DNA from: Diadophis punctatus similis
Taxonomy: Eukaryota; Chordata; Lepidosauria; Squamata; Dipsadidae
Assembly (NCBI GenBank): GCA_023053685.1
Contig: JALIGW010000005.1
Span: forward strand, 51,387,742-51,451,741
Reading direction: 5' to 3'
DNA: 64,000 nt
Shown: in pieces, positions 23,175-35,974 of the stretch
Layout of the letters: the number at the start of each line of letters is the position of its first letter
Position numbering within the stretch: position 1 is the stretch's first letter
The notes under the pieces: model-generated
Seen by the model: only the letters and a program-made list of their open reading frames with translations
Told to the model about the DNA's origin: nothing
The model's database searches: none
Program-made: the position numbers and the translations under genes

Positions 23175-23737
23175 GTTTGGGAGTACTCATTACTTGAATG
23201 CGACCTTCCCTACCCCAGGAAATTGACAAGCCTTTGCCCATGAAAATGTGATTGTTATAAAATGACATGCTGACTTTGAACCTTTCCATTTCATTGCTAG
23301 ATTCTTCTGAGAATGTTCTTTATTCTCAGAAGAAAAGCATTTGTCAAACTGTTTAGCTGGAGAAAAGGATTCATGCCCCTTAGTTGAGGTTCATTGCATT
23401 CCAACCATGCAGAAAAATGATGATGAATGTTAACAGAAGGACAGTTAGTTTTTCTAGCAGATTCATTCTAGGACAATGTAGGTGTCACCGGCAAAAAGAG
23501 AATAAACTGGTCCTCTTTAATACTCAATACTAATTTAATTTTATTTAGCTTAATTTAATGTGGTTATCACTTTCATAATTTTATCCTTGGATATGTGTAT
23601 CTTTCAACAGCCTATTACAGCACGGGTAATATAACGTTCTTTGCTTTTCCATGCATCGTAACATAATTCATCATGATGTACCTTTTCAGATGGGATTCTG
23701 TTCCATGATTGTATGCAAAACATGACAGTGTTTGAAT
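23175..23737. other. No recognised feature
   Basis: AT-rich sequence between two hAT MITEs. Confidence 0.4.
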
Positions 23738-23745
23738 GCTTAGTT

Positions 23746-23828
23746 CAGAGGTCTTCAAACTTGGCAATTTTAAGACTTGTGGACTTCAACAGAAAAAGTC
23801 ATAAAGTTGCCAAGTTTGGGGACCCCTG
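23746..23828. mobile_element. 83-bp hAT MITE, family 4
   Basis: Almost all terminal repeat: CAGAGGTCTTCAAACTTGGC at the left and GCCAAGTTTGGGGACCCCTG at the right, with a perfect 8-bp duplication GCTTAGTT at 23738-23745 and 23829-23836. Half copies of related elements occur at 31835-31906 and 24957-25021. Confidence 0.92.
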
Positions 23829-23836
23829 GCTTAGTT

Positions 23837-26580
23837 ACACAGAACATAGAATATACAGAAAGTGTGGAGAAAATAGCTATTGTATAGAAAGCTGAAGTTT
23901 GAACTGACATAATCTCAGCCATGAGGTTCATTAGAAGGAGTAACTGGAGAATCCTGTATCTACTGTACTTTTAGGTTAAAGAGAGAAGAAGGAGAAAATT
24001 CAGATTACAAATTTGTTCATTTTACTTAAATCTCAATTGGTATTAAAAAGCATTTTCTATGATGATTTCCTTACATGGAGAAAATGGTAACAAGTATAAT
24101 TTGTAATTGTATAGCCAGCGTTGATGTCTCTGGGTCCTTTTACCTCTTCTGAACAATTTCAGAAGGATTTTTATTCTATTCAGTTCACATAAGAGGCCTT
24201 TTCCTTGGCTTTAATTTGGACATCTCCCAATTTTTATCCATATCAAATAAGATTCTACCTATTATGGCTATTACAGCCATAATAAGAAATAAACAAAAGC
24301 TTACCTAGTGCCAGGCAGAATAATTCCCCATATCATTTCTTTTAACAGTTTTCATTCAGCTTAATTAAAAAGAATTTGTTTTAGAAAGGTGTTGAAAAGT
24401 GGAAATGTTCATGGGTTGAATATGAAATTTCTACATTAATTTTGTTATAGGCTGGAAGAAGATAGTAAATCTTTCATTCTCAATTAGTTATTAAGCTGTA
24501 TTTTTCTTCTTTCCCACACTTTAATTAAATCCCAAGAGTAGACATCATTAGGAGATTCATTGGTCTATTCTAGTAGCAGTGCAACTTGTCACCATTAAAA
24601 TGAATTCTGCCTGTAAGAAATTTTTGGCAGAACTTTCCCCAGTCCAACAAAATTCTCTTCAAACAAATTTGGTGGAGAAATTCTAAAGGTCATTTTAGAA
24701 TAATTCCAAGTCATGATGTTTTTCTAGAAGCTTCTATTGGCCACGGATACAAATATTTTCAAAATATCCCACATCAATCAAACATTTGACCTATGGTTCG
24801 AATGAATATGGATCTCTCTATTAAATAAGGATGTATGGTTTGCTGGTTCCTTAGCCAATCGTGCTGAAAGAGACATATAATTCTCAAAAAGGCATTGCTT
24901 TGCCATAATAAAGTAGCTTATTCATATAATGATACACACACACTATAAAAAGGATGTTAGTTGGGGAATTCTGAAAATTGAAATCCACATATTTTAATCT
25001 TGCCAAGGTTGAGAAACACTGGCTTAAAGGATGGTGAGTTACCAAGTAAAATAAAAATAGAAATGGTAGGGAAAATGGTGGATTCTTTTCTCAACTCAAA
25101 TAAGGGGTTTTCTTTCCACCCAAGTAAATGCGAAAGAGCACTAGCAGTTTTTCAGGAGCATATATTTTCTTTCTAAGACTGGCCATTCAAAATCAAAACA
25201 ACTTGTTGAAATTATGCAAAGTGCAAATGAGTCTTGATTATCATGAGGTGAAAGTGAGGTCATGCTGAACTACCAACATTTGTGAACAACCCAAGGGAGG
25301 GGCATTTATTTACGAATGCCTGCTCTAATCTCTGCGGCAGTCTAATCAAATTTCCCTAAAAATATCTAAGAATAAATCTGTGATTTCCATTTGTAAGCAA
25401 ACACTTTTGGTGCAACTGAGAAGAGAAGAAGCTAACTCTCCCAAAACATTTTGTTTTTAAAAAAATAAATCTTAAAATGTACTTGTAATAGCAAATTTCT
25501 TAACTATATCAATTACGACTGAAGGGGAAGAAATCCATGCATGCTATTTTTCTTTCTTCCTGGGGGGGAAAAAAAGCTGAGTCCTATCTTTCTTCCTGCA
25601 TTTACTGCACTTTCAAAGAGCTGTCAGCCATGAACATCCTTCTTATTGACTTCAAACTTCTTGCCAGTTCCCTGGGTTCCATTATTTGAATAAAATTTGT
25701 ATAGTATAAAATTCAATTTATTTGAAGCTATTAACTGGGGCAGCACAGGCTTAGTATTCCCCAAGGCCAGACCCATGCACATTTTATCACTCTTTGACAG
25801 TTGTCATTTTTAGAAGAAATGTCTCTGAATATACAAGGAAGGTTCCTTGTTCATTTTTATTTTTTTTGAAAGAACAACAACCATACATGGGTAGTTGTTG
25901 AGGAAGGGGACTTCTATTGTATTTTATCAGTACCCATAATGATATTGGGTGAATTGAGGCACGAAAAAGCTGTTGTCTATAAAACAAAAAGGAGACATTA
26001 TTCTGGAGTTCTTCACACATTCCAGTTTTTGAGAGCAAACTTTAAGGATTCACATGTGATTTGAGGGAGATGTGAAGGAATAGAATAGTTCAGAAGTCAA
26101 CTGAGGCTGAATAGAAATCACCTTAGACTGCATTGAATTTTAGTCACTGTCTCCCCCCCCCCTTTTTTTTTTGCTAGACCTATTCTGTAAATGAATAAAA
26201 ATATTTTCTTATGACAATAGTGAATTACAATTAAAAGAGAAAGTTAGCATTGGTAAAATGGGGAAATTAAAATTGGATGTAATACAGTAGTACAATAACC
26301 AACAATTAAATACATTTTGAAAATAAATCCCACCAAAGCTAATTAAAATAAATGTGGCCAAATCCTGAATTAATGAAATTATTTGCTGTTGTCGTTTTTG
26401 CCATTTCTCTGTTTTTACAGGAACTGCCCCCTTTTTGGTATATATTGGTTGTTGTTTTTTACTCTAAGAATGCTATACTCAGGAAATCATTTTGCACTGT
26501 TTTTTAAAATAAATAAAAGAGCAAGGATGCCTACTAAACCACAGTGACCATGTCAGGAGATTTTTAAAAATATCTACGCT
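23837..26580. other. Mostly unrecognised, with one hAT half-copy
   Basis: About 2.7 kb of AT-rich sequence. At 24957-25021, GGGGAATTCTGAAAATTGAA, then GAAATCCACA and TTGCCAAGGTTGAGAAACAC followed by TGG, is the right half of a family-4-type MITE; the left half is missing. Nothing else is supported. Confidence 0.5.
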
Positions 26581-26637
26581 GGGAGAGAAAGAGAGAGGGG
26601 AGGGAGGGAGAGGGAGAGAGAGGGAGAGGGAGAGGGA

Positions 26638-26706
<69 letters not shown>
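26581..26706. repeat. (GA)n microsatellite
   Basis: About 125 bp of GA repeats, GGGA-interrupted at the left and pure at the right. Confidence 0.98.
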
Positions 26707-26711
<5 letters not shown>

Positions 26712-29050
26712 AAAAACCTTCCAGCATCTTTCTCACAGTGTTTGGTCTCTGTGCAACCATGCAATGTTATATGTTGTTTTGTTGGTATATATGCTTAGAT
26801 AAATAATTTTTGTAAGAGTTTTCAAGAAGATCACTTCTCACTTGTTGCCAGTAAGTACCGGTGATATATTTTTTTCTCTTTCAGACAAACAAAAAAAGAA
26901 GGCAAATATGATTTTTAATAAAGGTCTCTGAATCCAATCCTTTCCACCACTTGATTTTTTTTAAAATATACTTCTTTCTGCCCTAGCTTCACAAACATGA
27001 CAAATCTGGTGATTTTTGGAGTAGCATGAAATTAAAACAACAGTTCAAAATGTCAGGTTTAATCATCAAATCACTATGAAGCTCATTTAGTTCAATGTTC
27101 TCCACTGTGCATGGCCTGACTTGAATGATTCTGCTAGAACATATCCAAAAGATTTATCTTCGGCTTCAATTAATATATCTCCCCAAAACAGAACTTCCAC
27201 TTTCTAAGGGACTCTGTCTAAAAATCTTGTCAGAAGCTAGTGAAAATGATACATTGCCTCATGGCACAAGGTTGCCACAATTATCACAGTGCACAACCCA
27301 TGAATAAAGTCCATGATCCCAGGACAATACTCACACTGCAGGCTTAAAGAAGATTAAATTATCCTTTACTCCAACTTTCAGAATAAATGCAGGAAAAAGG
27401 AAATTTCACAATTTTCTTATGCTACTGCTTTTTTAATTAACTGTCTTCATTTTTAAACAGTTATTATTTTAATGTTAGTAGTCTTTGTAGTTCTTAATGG
27501 AGAAACTGCATTATACTATGGTATACATGAATACTTATTTGCTGATTTGCAAGAGTATCCACGAGTTAAAGTAAAAATTGAAGAGAGCAGTTGCAATGCT
27601 GCAACTAAACCGCTTTTACTGTATGTGTTGTGAACATGTAACATATCTTGATTTATTTTTTTTACCATACGCTATGGATGCCAAGTTTAAAGCTGTTTGT
27701 TTTAATCTTTGGCTGATTTAAAAGTCATTCTCTTCAAGTCAGGATCTGAATCCATATCCTGATTAGGAAATCTTATACTTCCTTCCATAATTATTACAAT
27801 TCAACAATTGGGTATAACGTTTGCCTGGTCAGTCTAATTCAATAAGGCTTTCCATGGACCATTTACAAGGCCAAAATATATCCAATTAATTTTTAATGTT
27901 TCTCCATTTCTGTATCTTAGATTTCAAAACATATGAACTTTCCTAAGAGTACTGCAGAAATTATACCATGCTGCATACACTTGCACAATTTATACTGGAA
28001 TATGGGAGACTCGGCATCTTTCAGCCACTGTACTATAGTTAATGAAAGAACAATGTCATTCTCATGATAAAAATCTCATGTCTCTGATCCAGTATTCTTT
28101 AGATAGGAGTAGGAAATATTTTCCTCTATTGAAACACTCGGTTGATATATGGACTTCAGTTCCCAGAATTCTTCAGTCATTGATGAGAACTGATGAGCTA
28201 GATAAGCTAATGGTCTAAATTTTATGTCACTCAACTTCCGATCTAATGAACATTAATTTAAATTTATCTGTATGCAGGATCACTAAATTGTCCCTCAACC
28301 CTTTCCTAATCAGGGATAAATTATGCAGAAGAACTGAAATCTTTAAGCCTGGTTCAGACAAAAAGAAGCATTTAAGCTCTTTGCACAGTATGTATTTAAA
28401 GAACAGATGGGAGATTGAGTGACAAGATAAATCTTACAAGCTTGACCAATCAGCATCATAAGATTACAGCTGTTTTCCTCAGATGGTTGTGCCATATTTC
28501 CAAGTAATAAAAATGTCTCTTGTTTTCTTATAAAAGGGATATTTTTATAATCTTTTCATTATGACTAAATCTATACACTTTTTGTCAAAAATATAAGGTC
28601 AATAAAAAGACTTTTTTTAACTGTAAAAAATATAATGAACATTTTTTTTAAAAAAGCAAACAAATGAATTAGTACTTTAGATAAAAAAGAGTGGATAATT
28701 GATGATTATCCAATGTTTGGGAAAGAGAAGTGTAAATAAATCACAAACATTTTGAACCAAACAAACTGATGAGCTGTTGCGTCCTAAGAATTAAGGATGT
28801 TAGTTGTATACAATAAATAAGGACAGGAAAATAAAATAAAGTATAAAATCAGGAATTAGTTTCTCAAATAATTTTTAAATCAATATTTTTATCACAACTG
28901 ATGATCAAGAAATCAGTCTTTTTCCTGTGTATTTCAGATACAAAAATATCTGCACAAAATCATACGTTTAAGTATTATTTTAGTTTTGACCATTTATATT
29001 TGTTTATAATTTATCTACCACTTCACATACATAATTCTGGATAATTAAAA
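26707..29050. other. No recognised feature
   Basis: About 2.3 kb of AT-rich sequence. GACTTCAGTTCCCAGAATTC at 28152-28171 resembles the centre of family-4 hAT MITEs but is too short to call. Confidence 0.4.
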
Positions 29051-29055
29051 CTATA

Positions 29056-29906
29056 TGTCAGGATTCCAAATAGCATCCAGAAATAAATCAAACTCCAAGT
29101 GAAAGTATTCCTCAAAGTCCCAATTTATTCTCAGAGCCATGTTGGTACATCTGGGTGAGACCTGAATCTGAAGCCCCTAGGGCAGTGATGGCGAACCTAT
29201 GGCACGGGTGCGAAAGGTGGCATGCGGAGCCATATCTGCCGGCATGCGAGCCATTGCCCTAGCTCAGCTGCAGCGCGCATGTGTGTGCCCGCCAGCTGAT
29301 TTTTGGCTAGCACGGAGGCTCTGGGAGGGCGATTTTGGCCTCCGGAGGGCCTCCCGGGTGACCGGGGGAGCGTTTTTTGCCCTCCCCAAGCTCCAAGAAA
29401 GCCTCTGGAGCCTGGGGAGGGCAAAAAATGGGCCTACAGGGCCCACTGGAAGTTGGGAAATGGGTGAGTGTGGGGGGGTCATGCACGCATGTGCAGGGGG
29501 TGGGGTGAGTGGGGGGCTTTGAATTATGGGTGTGGGCACGCACACGCGTGCAATAGCACATGCACGCACTATTTCGGCACCCGAGGAAAAAAAGGTTCGC
29601 CATCACTGCCCTAGGGTTTCATCACCCAGTTGAAAGTTCAAACTCATGCCCCCACTACCACAAGTTCATCACATTCTCCAATCACCAAATGCCAGGCTGG
29701 CAGAATCTACCCATCTCCTTCCGTGCACATTTTTTCTTCCGCTCTTGACTTCCATTCTTGACTTTCTAGAAAGGAATTTGTTATGGCTACATGCTAACAA
29801 CCTCATACTATCCCCCCTCCCACTTTCCCAATATAGAAAATGCATGATATAGTAGTATATAGTGTGGCAGGCCAAAGAGTCCAAATAAAATGGCTTCGGC
29901 CTGACA
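29056..29906 (-). mobile_element. Solo LTR split by a hAT MITE
   Basis: On the minus strand it begins TGTCAGGCCGAAGCC and ends GGAATCCTGACA, giving TG...CA ends with a 5-bp inverted repeat. The flanks CTATA (29051-29055) and CTACA (29907-29911) look like a target duplication with one substitution. An AATAAA signal lies on the minus strand at 29129-29124. Without the 426-bp hAT insert and its 8-bp duplication, the LTR is about 417 bp. No internal retroelement region is attached, so the copy probably arose by LTR-LTR recombination. Confidence 0.7.
29183..29608. mobile_element. hAT MITE, family 2, nested in the LTR
   Basis: Starts CAGTGATGGCGAACCTATGG and ends AAAAGGTTCGCCATCACTG, with the 8-bp duplication CCCTAGGG at 29175-29182 and 29609-29616. 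The 426-bp GC-rich interior has GCTGATTTTTGGC and paired CTCCCCAAGCTCC / GGAGCCTGGGGAG blocks, and matches the copy at 40877. Overlapping open frames on both strands are artefacts. Confidence 0.93.
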
Positions 29907-29911
29907 CTACA

Positions 29912-30430
29912 CATGCATGAACTTTTTTTTTCTTTTGAGGTGAAAATGTTTATGCCTCTTTGGATAAGTGCTGACATTACATTAAGAGATGTGCAAAATT
30001 TAGAGGGTTTCAATCTGAATATTAACTAATGAACTTCAGAACAAGTTGGTGCATGCTGGAGCTCACATTTCTCAAAGCCAGGTACTACTGTAGCACATTT
30101 TTGTATAGGAAGTGTCAAGGATGCTGAATATATGCTTAGCTTTTCCAATAGAATCAATAAACCTCTTTTTTACAAGTTTCTGAGTAGAGTCTTCTGCTCA
30201 GCAAATTTGAAACTTAGCTTCATGCTGTTTTGTACCCTAGGTGGAAAATAATTATAGACAAAAATAAAGAATAATGCTTTATATTCCATTCTGACACATT
30301 TCTGTTCAATAAGCTTCATTGACTGCGGTTGATAATGCTCCAGGATAGGTATGAAGAAACAAGACTAAGTGCTGTGGGTTTTAAGGCCTCCCAATACTGG
30401 CAATTTTCCATTTTTTATTCTGCTTGGAGT
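29912..30430. other. No recognised feature
   Basis: AT-rich spacer. Confidence 0.4.
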
Positions 30431-31110
30431 GCACCATCCCACTCACATCTGGTCTACAATTTGGAGATTCTATTGGATACAATGCTCCTGCTAAAGAACA
30501 AGTGGCAACCCTGACATTTGCACAGCTTTGTGCAATTGTGCTCATTATTAACCTGAGGGACTTGTTCGTAGTGACCCCTGTCGTAGTCGCTTCCTATTTG
30601 TCACTTCGTACTGTAACACACTCTACAGGCTCCAGGAATATTTGAAACCTGCAAGTGGTCCAGAATACCACAATCCAGAAAAGCATATTTTGATACAATC
30701 ACATAATACGTATGCTCTGCAAGCTGCACAAGCTCTCATAAGGTTTAAAGATCCAATTCAAGATGTTGATTGGTACCTATAAAGATCTAGGACCTTGCCT
30801 GCTTTTAGGAGTGCCTGTCCCCCATTGTTTATACCTACCATACCCAGTCTAGAAGTGAGAGCATGCTCCAGGTCTCTTCCATGAAACAGTTCCATTTTGT
30901 TGGGCCTTGGAGTTTTGTCACCTTTGCTATGCCTGCCCTGATGAATTACAGGTTAGGAATAAGCGCAATTGCACAAAGCTATGTAAAAGTCCCACTAGTC
31001 CCTCTCTTCAGAAATCCTGACTACTCCAACTCTGATAGCCTTTCATAGGGCTCTGAAGACCTGGCTTGTTTGAGAGGCTATTGTTTAACCCGGGTGTCAC
31101 AATATAAATG
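30431..31110 (+). mobile_element. L2-like LINE ORF2 relic
   Basis: Broken frames over about 680 bp follow the end of an L2/CR1-type reverse transcriptase: a CTTCCTATTTGTCACTTCGT block, then AGTGGTCCAGAATACC (the W-x-V-Q-N-A region), GGTACCTATAAAGATCTAGG (the Y-K-A-L-H region) and ATAGGGCTCTGAAGACCTGG near the stop. Stops and indels are frequent, so the copy is old. It ends 30 bp before the next element. Confidence 0.55.
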
Positions 31111-31834
31111 GATTTATATAGTTATGATGTTTTTATATACCGTATGTTCTGGTGTATAAGATGACTTTTTAACCCAGGAAAATCATCTCAAAAGTCGGGG
31201 GTCGTCTTGTACGCCGGGTATCATCTTAACATCAGGCGGCTTCCACTGGGAGCTGGGCTGCACCATATGTTGGGCTTTGGGGGGGAAAGGGGGGCTTGTA
31301 GGGAGGATTTTAAGGGGATTGGAGAGCTGTTCGCAGATGCAGCAACTGAGGAGGAGAAGCAGCAGCGCAGTGGTTCCCATGGAGCAGAAAACCTTGCAAG
31401 GAAAGGCAGAGACTCAGAAGGGGAGGGGGCGCAACTGGGGAAACTTCACCTCGCTCTCCTTCCCTCCTGCACCTGGGGATTCCCCCTCATCCTCCTTGCC
31501 CCCCTGGTCCCCTCCCCCACTCGCAGCATCCTTGCCTACCAGGCCCCCCTTGAGTGCCCATCCCCGAGAAGGGATCTCCACAGCACTTGGCCTAAGAGAT
31601 GTCTGGAGACCATGAAGGGGGGCGGGAGGGGAAGGAAACTTGGTTCCCAACCCCCTCTTTCCCCTTTCCTACCTCCCCTCTAGGCGCAAAAGCTCTCTGC
31701 CCTTAACCTCTTTGTTGAAGCCGCTGCGGGGAGGGGGCGACTGGGGCGCTGCTGAGCAATGCAGAAATCAGGATTTCTGTTGACAGCTTGCTCGTAATTT
31801 AGGAACTCTACCACTGCAAAACATGCCTTTAAAG

Positions 31835-31906
31835 CAGAGGTCTTCAAACTTGGCAACTCTAAGACGTGTGGATTTTAACTCTCAGAATTCTCCAGCCGAC
31901 AAACAC
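31835..31906. mobile_element. Half of a hAT MITE, family 4
   Basis: CAGAGGTCTTCAAACTTGGC and TCTCAGAATTCTCCAGCC form the left half of this family. The right half and the duplication are absent. Confidence 0.7.
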
Positions 31907-32127
31907 TCATTTGTTCATCTCTCTCCAACTCTTCTCACATAGGGTTTCAACAATTGGATCCAAAAATTTCAAACTTGGGTTCATCATTCCATAATACTCT
32001 TTTCCACTGATCATTAGTCCAATTTTTTTGAGCCTCAGCATATCTGCAAGTGTGGTGCCTTGGCTGCTACCCACCCTTGGCTGCTACCCATCCACAAAGA
32101 CCATTCCTGATTGTGCTTCTTCAGGCA

Positions 32128-32138
32128 GAAGAAAGAAA

Positions 32139-32223
<85 letters not shown>

Positions 32224-32252
32224 AGGATGGAAGGAAGGAAGGAAGGAAGGAA

Positions 32253-32318
<66 letters not shown>

Positions 32319-32360
32319 AGGATGTTAGGAAGGAAGAAAGACAGAAAGAAAAAGAAAGAT
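32128..32360. repeat. (AAAG)n-(GGAA)n-(AAAG)n microsatellite
   Basis: About 230 bp. An AAGG block near 32225-32255 separates two long AAAG tracts. Confidence 0.98.
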
Positions 32361-32472
32361 GGTAGGAGGGGTAGTCTTATACGGCGAGTATATCCCAAAC
32401 TCTATATTTTAACTGGAAAAGTTGAGGGTCGTCTTATACGCCCAGTCGTCTTATACGCCAGAACATACGGTA

Positions 32473-33751
32473 TGTTCCCATTTCAAATTCACTACTGGGA
32501 GATAAGCACTTCTATAAAACATATGAATAATTAAATAAATATTCTGTAAACAAATATTTAACAACTGAGAGCAATTCAGGGTGAGGCTATACTTCTGTTC
32601 CATATAATTAAGTTTTATGTTTTGCTGAAACTATCCACGGGAGGTAGATTTTGGACAGAAAAATGGGAACTACTATTATTTGTATCTCACCCCCCACCCA
32701 CCCAATTCCATAACATAACATTGTTCCACAGCAATGTGGAATGGCAGTACTCCAACTTCCTTCATTACAAAATTCAAGCAATGAGTTATGAGCAATTGAT
32801 TTTTCAGTACAAGACCAGAATCAGAATTAGAAAGTCCTATCATCATGCGTACGTCCTGGAATTTGCATGAAGAGGCTGGTGCTACCATTGGACCAGATAG
32901 ATATTGATATTTGTAATTGTGGATACGCTGTGGATACTGAATAGCCCTCAAAGTTGATGTAGATTGATTGAAAAAGAAGGAAAAATGTGAGGAGGGTGAG
33001 AAAAAGGCATAAATTTGTGCAGAAGTGCACAATAATTCAACTACTACCCACCTAATAGCTGTTATGTCACAGTTGAGCAACAGCATTTCCATGTATTTCC
33101 TTCAACTAGGCAAAACAGTTATTAGTAATGGGGTTATCCTTAACACATTCAGGCTACCATCACCAGCTATTATAGCTATTGGAAATAAAGGTGCTTGAGT
33201 TGTAGGCCGTCAGCATAGCAAATTTCAGAGCGCCAAGTGCTGGATTATACTTTTTATATAATGCCACAATGAATGACTGAAATTAGTGAAGGATGCTGAA
33301 GTACTGCATCAAACTCACAGACTATAGCTGTCAGTGACAGCTAATTACTATCGACCATATAAGTGAGACATTATATATTGCTACACCTGAATGGCATCAT
33401 TTAAGGTGTTGCATTATTTCTACAAGTATTGAATGTAAGGTTTAAAAAACTTATTACCAGCCAGAATAGTAATTTAGCCGCATGGAAAATGGGAATGGTA
33501 AGCATTCAGTCTGGCTTTCTTTTCACCCTTGAAAGCCTTTAGATATTTCAACAGTGACAATTTAAAAGCTTATTTGGACTGAGTCGTTAAACTGGCTTCC
33601 ATACATTTTCAAAAACATTTGCAATATTTTCATTTATAATTAATTTTCCAATAGAGGAGACAACATAAAATTAATCAATATAGATTTGTAGTTATTTTGT
33701 AGTCATAACCCTCACCCTTTCAAAAGTAAAAAAAAAAGAGTGGAAAAAAGA
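32473..33751. other. No recognised feature
   Basis: AT-rich sequence with several short open frames and no motif I can name. Confidence 0.4.
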
Positions 33752-33753
33752 TA

Positions 33754-34138
33754 CAGGTATTCCTCAACTTACAACCACGGACAATTTCCTCTGATCAGCA
33801 AGGCAATTATTATGTGAGATGTGCCTGATTTTAATGACAAGTTTTGCCACCATTGTTAAGGGAACCACACAGTTAAATGAATCAAGTGGTTGTTAAATGA
33901 ATCTGGCTTCCTCCATCAGAAGCTGGTTGGGAAGGTTGCAAATGGTGATCACATGACTCCAGGATGCTGCAATCATCATAAATACATGCCAGTTGCCAAA
34001 TGTCTGAATTTTGATCCCATGATGTGAGGATGCTGTGACCGTCGTAAGTGTGAAGATTGGTTGTAAGTAACTTTTTTTCAATGCTGTTGTAACTTTGAAC
34101 AGTTGCTAAATGAATGATCGGAAGCCAAGAATTACCTG
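33754..34138. mobile_element. TA-flanked MITE, CAGGTA family
   Basis: Starts CAGGTATTCCTCAACTTAC and ends CCAAGAATTACCTG, flanked by TA at 33752-33753 and 34139-34140. The 385-bp interior matches the copy at 41535 in reverse orientation: TTAACAACC, GGTCATGTGATCA-type and TGGCAACTGG-type blocks recur. The TA target suggests Tc1/mariner; no transposase is present. Confidence 0.8.
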
Positions 34139-34371
34139 TAAGGAATTTAGAATAAGCAATGTGGTGGAATTATAAAAGTTTCTGAAATAAAACAATTCAC
34201 TTTAAAATATACAAGAGTAACTGCCTGATTAATGATAACCCCTTAACAACATTCATCTGAAAAGGGTCAAAATCAGTGAGAAGACAGCTCATAAGTATCA
34301 ATGTCCCAAATAATCCAAGTGTATAGCATATAATATGTAACATTTTAATATCGAGTGAAGGTACTAGCTTT

Positions 34372-35960
34372 TTTTTTTAATTTATAGATATACATCAACA
34401 TCAATGCATGAACAGTGTGGCATCTGGGTGTCATTCATTTTGATACAAATAACAATAATGATATTAATAATATTTGTTACTGATTTACTGATACTTATTT
34501 GTATTGATACACATATTTGTATTAAGATATAATCCTTCAATATTTAATTGTTCAATATTTCAGTATGCCATTCTAATGCCAATCACAATATTAGTTGAAT
34601 ATATATAGTAATACCATCTTTCAACCTCTGGTCTACCCATCTAGTTATTATTTTTATTCTATTATATAAAAATGTGTATACTAATAACCCCCCCCCCATC
34701 TCTTGTTTCTAAGACAGTTCCTTTCTATCCATCATCTCTTGTTCGTTTTCATACTTCAATTCTTATTCATTTTTTGGCTTACCTCCCATATTCCTCTCTT
34801 GGATCTTTATCTCTATCTCGTCTAAATATTTCTTCCATCTCTACCATCTTATGCTGTCAGTCCTCCAATGTATCTACCCAAGCCCCTACCTCCCTTTCGA
34901 AGGTATCTTCCTGCTTATCTGATTTCATTTTTAAATCTCTTAAGATATTTTCCTTGATTTATTTCATTAGTCATTATTATCTTTATTGTCCTCTCCTTCT
35001 CTTCTTGTTTTATGTGCTGATTTATCTGTTCTATCATTTCCTCCATTCTTTCTGTTGTCTTCTCCTTTCCCTGGACATTTTGATCTTTGTTAATTTTTTC
35101 TTGTGAAACATTTTCTATTTTCCCAACTATACCACGTATTAGGTTCCTTATCTCCCTGTGTTTTTTGTCATAGTATCATTAATATTCTGGAACATCAACA
35201 CCATTTCTTGTAAAAGTCCACTCACTTCCCCTGAAGGAGCATCTCGTCTTATTTTAATAAGTCCCACACTTGCACAATAGTCAAAAAATAGTCAAAAAAC
35301 ATATATTCAGTCCTAATGTTGCTCCTCAGAGAGTGCAATAATCATAATACTTTATATCCCAGGATTTATCAGTCAGTTCCTTTTAGGTTGTCCAGGATCC
35401 TTGTTCTCAGAGTTAAACCTCCAGTAATCATAAGGTATGTAAAAATAGAACAATAGATATCACCACAGTTCTCCAGATGTCATTTAATTCTCTTATCAAA
35501 TTTTTCCCAGACTTGTAGGGATTTGGTACATTTTCCATTCGTCAGTAGGTGGTGCTCTCTGCTTGCGTTTCAGTATCTCCAGTCTGACATGTATTTGACC
35601 AAATTTAATTTAATTTATAAAAGCCAAATCAGTTAGTTCTAGGTAAAAAAAAGCATCATCTCACCCAGTTCCAATTACTATTCATCTATACTGCTCCTGC
35701 ACTTTCTTTGTTGCCTCAGCTGTCCCAGCTTCATGGCAGCCATACTGGCTGCCTCTTCTCCTCGCCGTGGATAGGAGAGACAAAGAAACTCTGGGTCAGG
35801 CAGAAGAGTTGCAGCTCTCTGTGACCTGCAGGGCATCCCTCTTTTTCTTCACCACGCCCACACCACCCCTTTTTGAGCCCTCCAACAGTGAGAATTCGGC
35901 GCGGGAGCACAGAGACACGCTCCTCGCGTCTGATATTGCTGCAACATCAGCCGGAAGTCA
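34372..35960 (-). mobile_element. L1-derived element with 5' end but no ORF2
   Basis: A 14-bp duplication, AAGGTACTAGCTTT, flanks this 1.59-kb insert (34358-34371 and 35961-35974). A poly(T) run starts the plus strand, so the element lies on the minus strand. Its 5' end (35960 leftward) is CpG-rich, TGACTTCCGGCTGATGTTGC, like an L1 5' UTR. From about 35290 to 34700 the minus strand encodes broken, highly charged coiled-coil-like segments (for example ERMEEMIEQINQHIKQEEKE), as expected of L1 ORF1. No ORF2 sequence follows; the rest is AT-rich 3' sequence. This is a half-L1 structure. The plus-strand open frame over the same part is a shadow. Confidence 0.7.
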
Positions 35961-35974
35961 AAGGTACTAGCTTT

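Larger units (their letters stand above)
31140..32470. mobile_element. TA-flanked element carrying an AAAG microsatellite
   Basis: Starts CCGTATGTTCTGGTGTATAA and ends TACGCCAGAACATACGG, flanked by TA at 31138-31139 and 32471-32472. Its ends resemble those at 2485 and 51391. The 1.33-kb interior has a GC-rich left half (31200-31780), half of a family-4 hAT MITE (31835-31906), unassigned sequence, then the microsatellite at 32128-32360. Long frames in the GC-rich half and the Lys-Glu-Arg frames in the microsatellite are not genes. Confidence 0.7.

Noticed and set aside
31207..31683. 158-codon frame in GC-rich DNA
   Set aside because: It sits inside a TA-flanked element next to other equally long frames on both strands; no domain is recognisable.
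32028..32534. 168-codon Lys/Glu/Arg-rich frame
   Set aside because: It reads through the AAAG/GGAA tract inside a TA-flanked element.
34672..35106. 144-codon plus-strand frame with hydrophobic residues
   Set aside because: It is the complement of the L1 ORF1-like coiled-coil region on the minus strand.
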